From Pseudomonas sp. stari2 (GTDB taxonomy: Bacteria > Pseudomonadota > Gammaproteobacteria > Pseudomonadales > Pseudomonadaceae): a stretch of 64,000 nt of DNA. Below the pieces are notes generated by a model. That model worked only from the letters and a program-made list of their open reading frames with translations. It was not told where the DNA came from and ran no database searches. The stretch covers positions 6,108,001-6,172,000 of the forward strand of contig NZ_CP099760.1 in NCBI RefSeq assembly GCF_040760005.1, in the 5' to 3' direction. How positions within the stretch are numbered: the first letter of the stretch is position 1; each line of letters starts with the position of its first letter. The translations under genes and the position numbers were made by a program. Positions 63,450 through 64,000 of this stretch are shown piece by piece.

Positions 63450-64000
63450 ATGAGCAAGACTTCTCTCGATAAGAGCAAGATCAAGTTCCTTCTTCTCGAA
63501 GGCGTCCACCAATCGGCTGTCGACGTCCTCAAGGCGGCGGGCTATACCAGCATCGAATACCTGACTGGCTCCCTGCCGGAAGACCAGCTCAAGGAAAAGA
63601 TCGCTGACGCTCACTTCATCGGCATTCGTTCGCGCACCCAACTGACCGAAGAGATCTTCGATCACGCGAAGAAGCTGGTGGCAGTCGGCTGTTTCTGCAT
63701 CGGCACCAACCAGGTCGACCTGGAAGCGGCCCGCGAGCGCGGTATCGCAGTGTTCAACGCACCGTACTCCAACACCCGCTCCGTAGCCGAGCTGGTGCTG
63801 GCCGAAGCGATCCTGCTGCTGCGCGGCATCCCCGAGAAAAACGCTTCCTGCCACCGTGGCGGCTGGATCAAGTCGGCGGCCAACTCCTTCGAGATCCGCG
63901 GCAAGAAACTGGGCATCGTCGGCTACGGCTCGATCGGTACTCAGCTGTCGGTCCTGGCTGAAGGCCTGGGCATGCAGGTGTTCTTCTACGACACCGTGAC
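63450..64000 (+). CDS. serA: D-3-phosphoglycerate dehydrogenase SerA, N-terminal part (truncated by window end)
   Basis: 183 codons of a frame that runs off the right edge. The start MSKTSLDKSKIKFLLLEGVHQ is typical of the 409-aa class of SerA. The substrate-binding part includes IGIRSRTQLTE and VGCFCIGTNQVDL (about residues 65-100). The Rossmann motif LGIVGYGSIGTQLSVLAEGLG begins near 155, split across LGIVGYGSIGTQ and LSVLAEGLG. SerA makes 3-phosphohydroxypyruvate for serine synthesis and reduces 2-oxoglutarate as a side reaction. The NAD and ACT domains lie outside the window. Confidence 0.96.
   Translation, partial: MSKTSLDKSKIKFLLLEGVHQSAVDVLKAAGYTSIEYLTGSLPEDQLKEKIADAHFIGIRSRTQLTEEIFDHAKKLVAVGCFCIGTNQVDLEAARERGIAVFNAPYSNTRSVAELVLAEAILLLRGIPEKNASCHRGGWIKSAANSFEIRGKKLGIVGYGSIGTQLSVLAEGLGMQVFFYDTV

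Overview
The window is chromosomal DNA of a gamma-proteobacterium. It is almost certainly a Pseudomonas of the P. fluorescens group: coding sequence is GC-rich, proteins match Pseudomonas lengths (RpoH 284 aa, RpiA 224 aa, PchP-like 351 aa), and gene order follows what I remember of the serA-to-metX segment of P. aeruginosa, read in reverse. That synteny is recall, not a search. Most of the window is core housekeeping. It contains no tRNA, rRNA, CRISPR array, IS element or prophage that I can see.

Layout. 1-3.5 kb: end of metX, metW, a DUF4426 protein, rdgB, hemW and a DUF3392 protein, many overlapping by 4 nt. 3.6-6.7 kb: thiS-thiG-trmB on the minus strand, a DUF423 protein, and mtgA. 6.7-10.8 kb: ftsY-ftsE-ftsX followed by rpoH, with a candidate AlgU/sigma-E promoter before rpoH. 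11.2-16.5 kb: an M16 protease pair, rsmD, an alpha/beta hydrolase and an AraC regulator. 16.5-21.9 kb: a sulfurtransferase and a locus matching LaoRCBA, the long-chain alcohol/aldehyde oxidation system. 22-27 kb: coaD, ferredoxin, mutM, an HDOD protein, a DJ-1/PfpI protein and rlmI.

27.05-30.7 kb is the most interesting stretch. It looks like an accessory cassette placed between rlmI and ilvD. An AT-rich leader (34% GC over 27061-27240, counted by hand) precedes a 23-codon ORF with a strong Shine-Dalgarno site. A perfect 11-bp hairpin without a U-tract follows. Then come three overlapping genes: a SagB/ThcOx-type flavin dehydrogenase, an AurF-type diiron N-oxygenase with all seven expected metal ligands, and a Bcr/CflA MFS exporter. 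The layout resembles a ribosomal-peptide operon (tiny precursor, hairpin, tailoring enzymes, exporter), but there is no YcaO cyclodehydratase, lanthionine synthetase, radical SAM enzyme or peptidase. I cannot match it to a described pathway.

30.9-38.9 kb: ilvD, a phosphorylcholine phosphatase, a cystine transporter, folA, and a DUF2868/GTPase pair. 39.4-46.0 kb: a 2-aminoethylphosphonate uptake and catabolism cluster (PhnZ-type HD oxygenase, TIGR03364-type FAD oxidoreductase, three ABC transporter genes, LysR regulator) without a PhnY partner in the window. 46.1-48.9 kb: a divergent cadA/cadR metal-resistance pair with a classic long-spacer MerR promoter. 48.9-58.9 kb: thyA, lgt, a TauE/SafE permease, an NRDE protein, ptsP-rppH, a HAD phosphatase, a DUF2269 protein, ilvA and rpiA. 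59-64 kb: two tandem SdiA-regulated-domain proteins, an FAA hydrolase, D-2-hydroxyglutarate dehydrogenase, and the first 183 codons of serA, which runs off the end.
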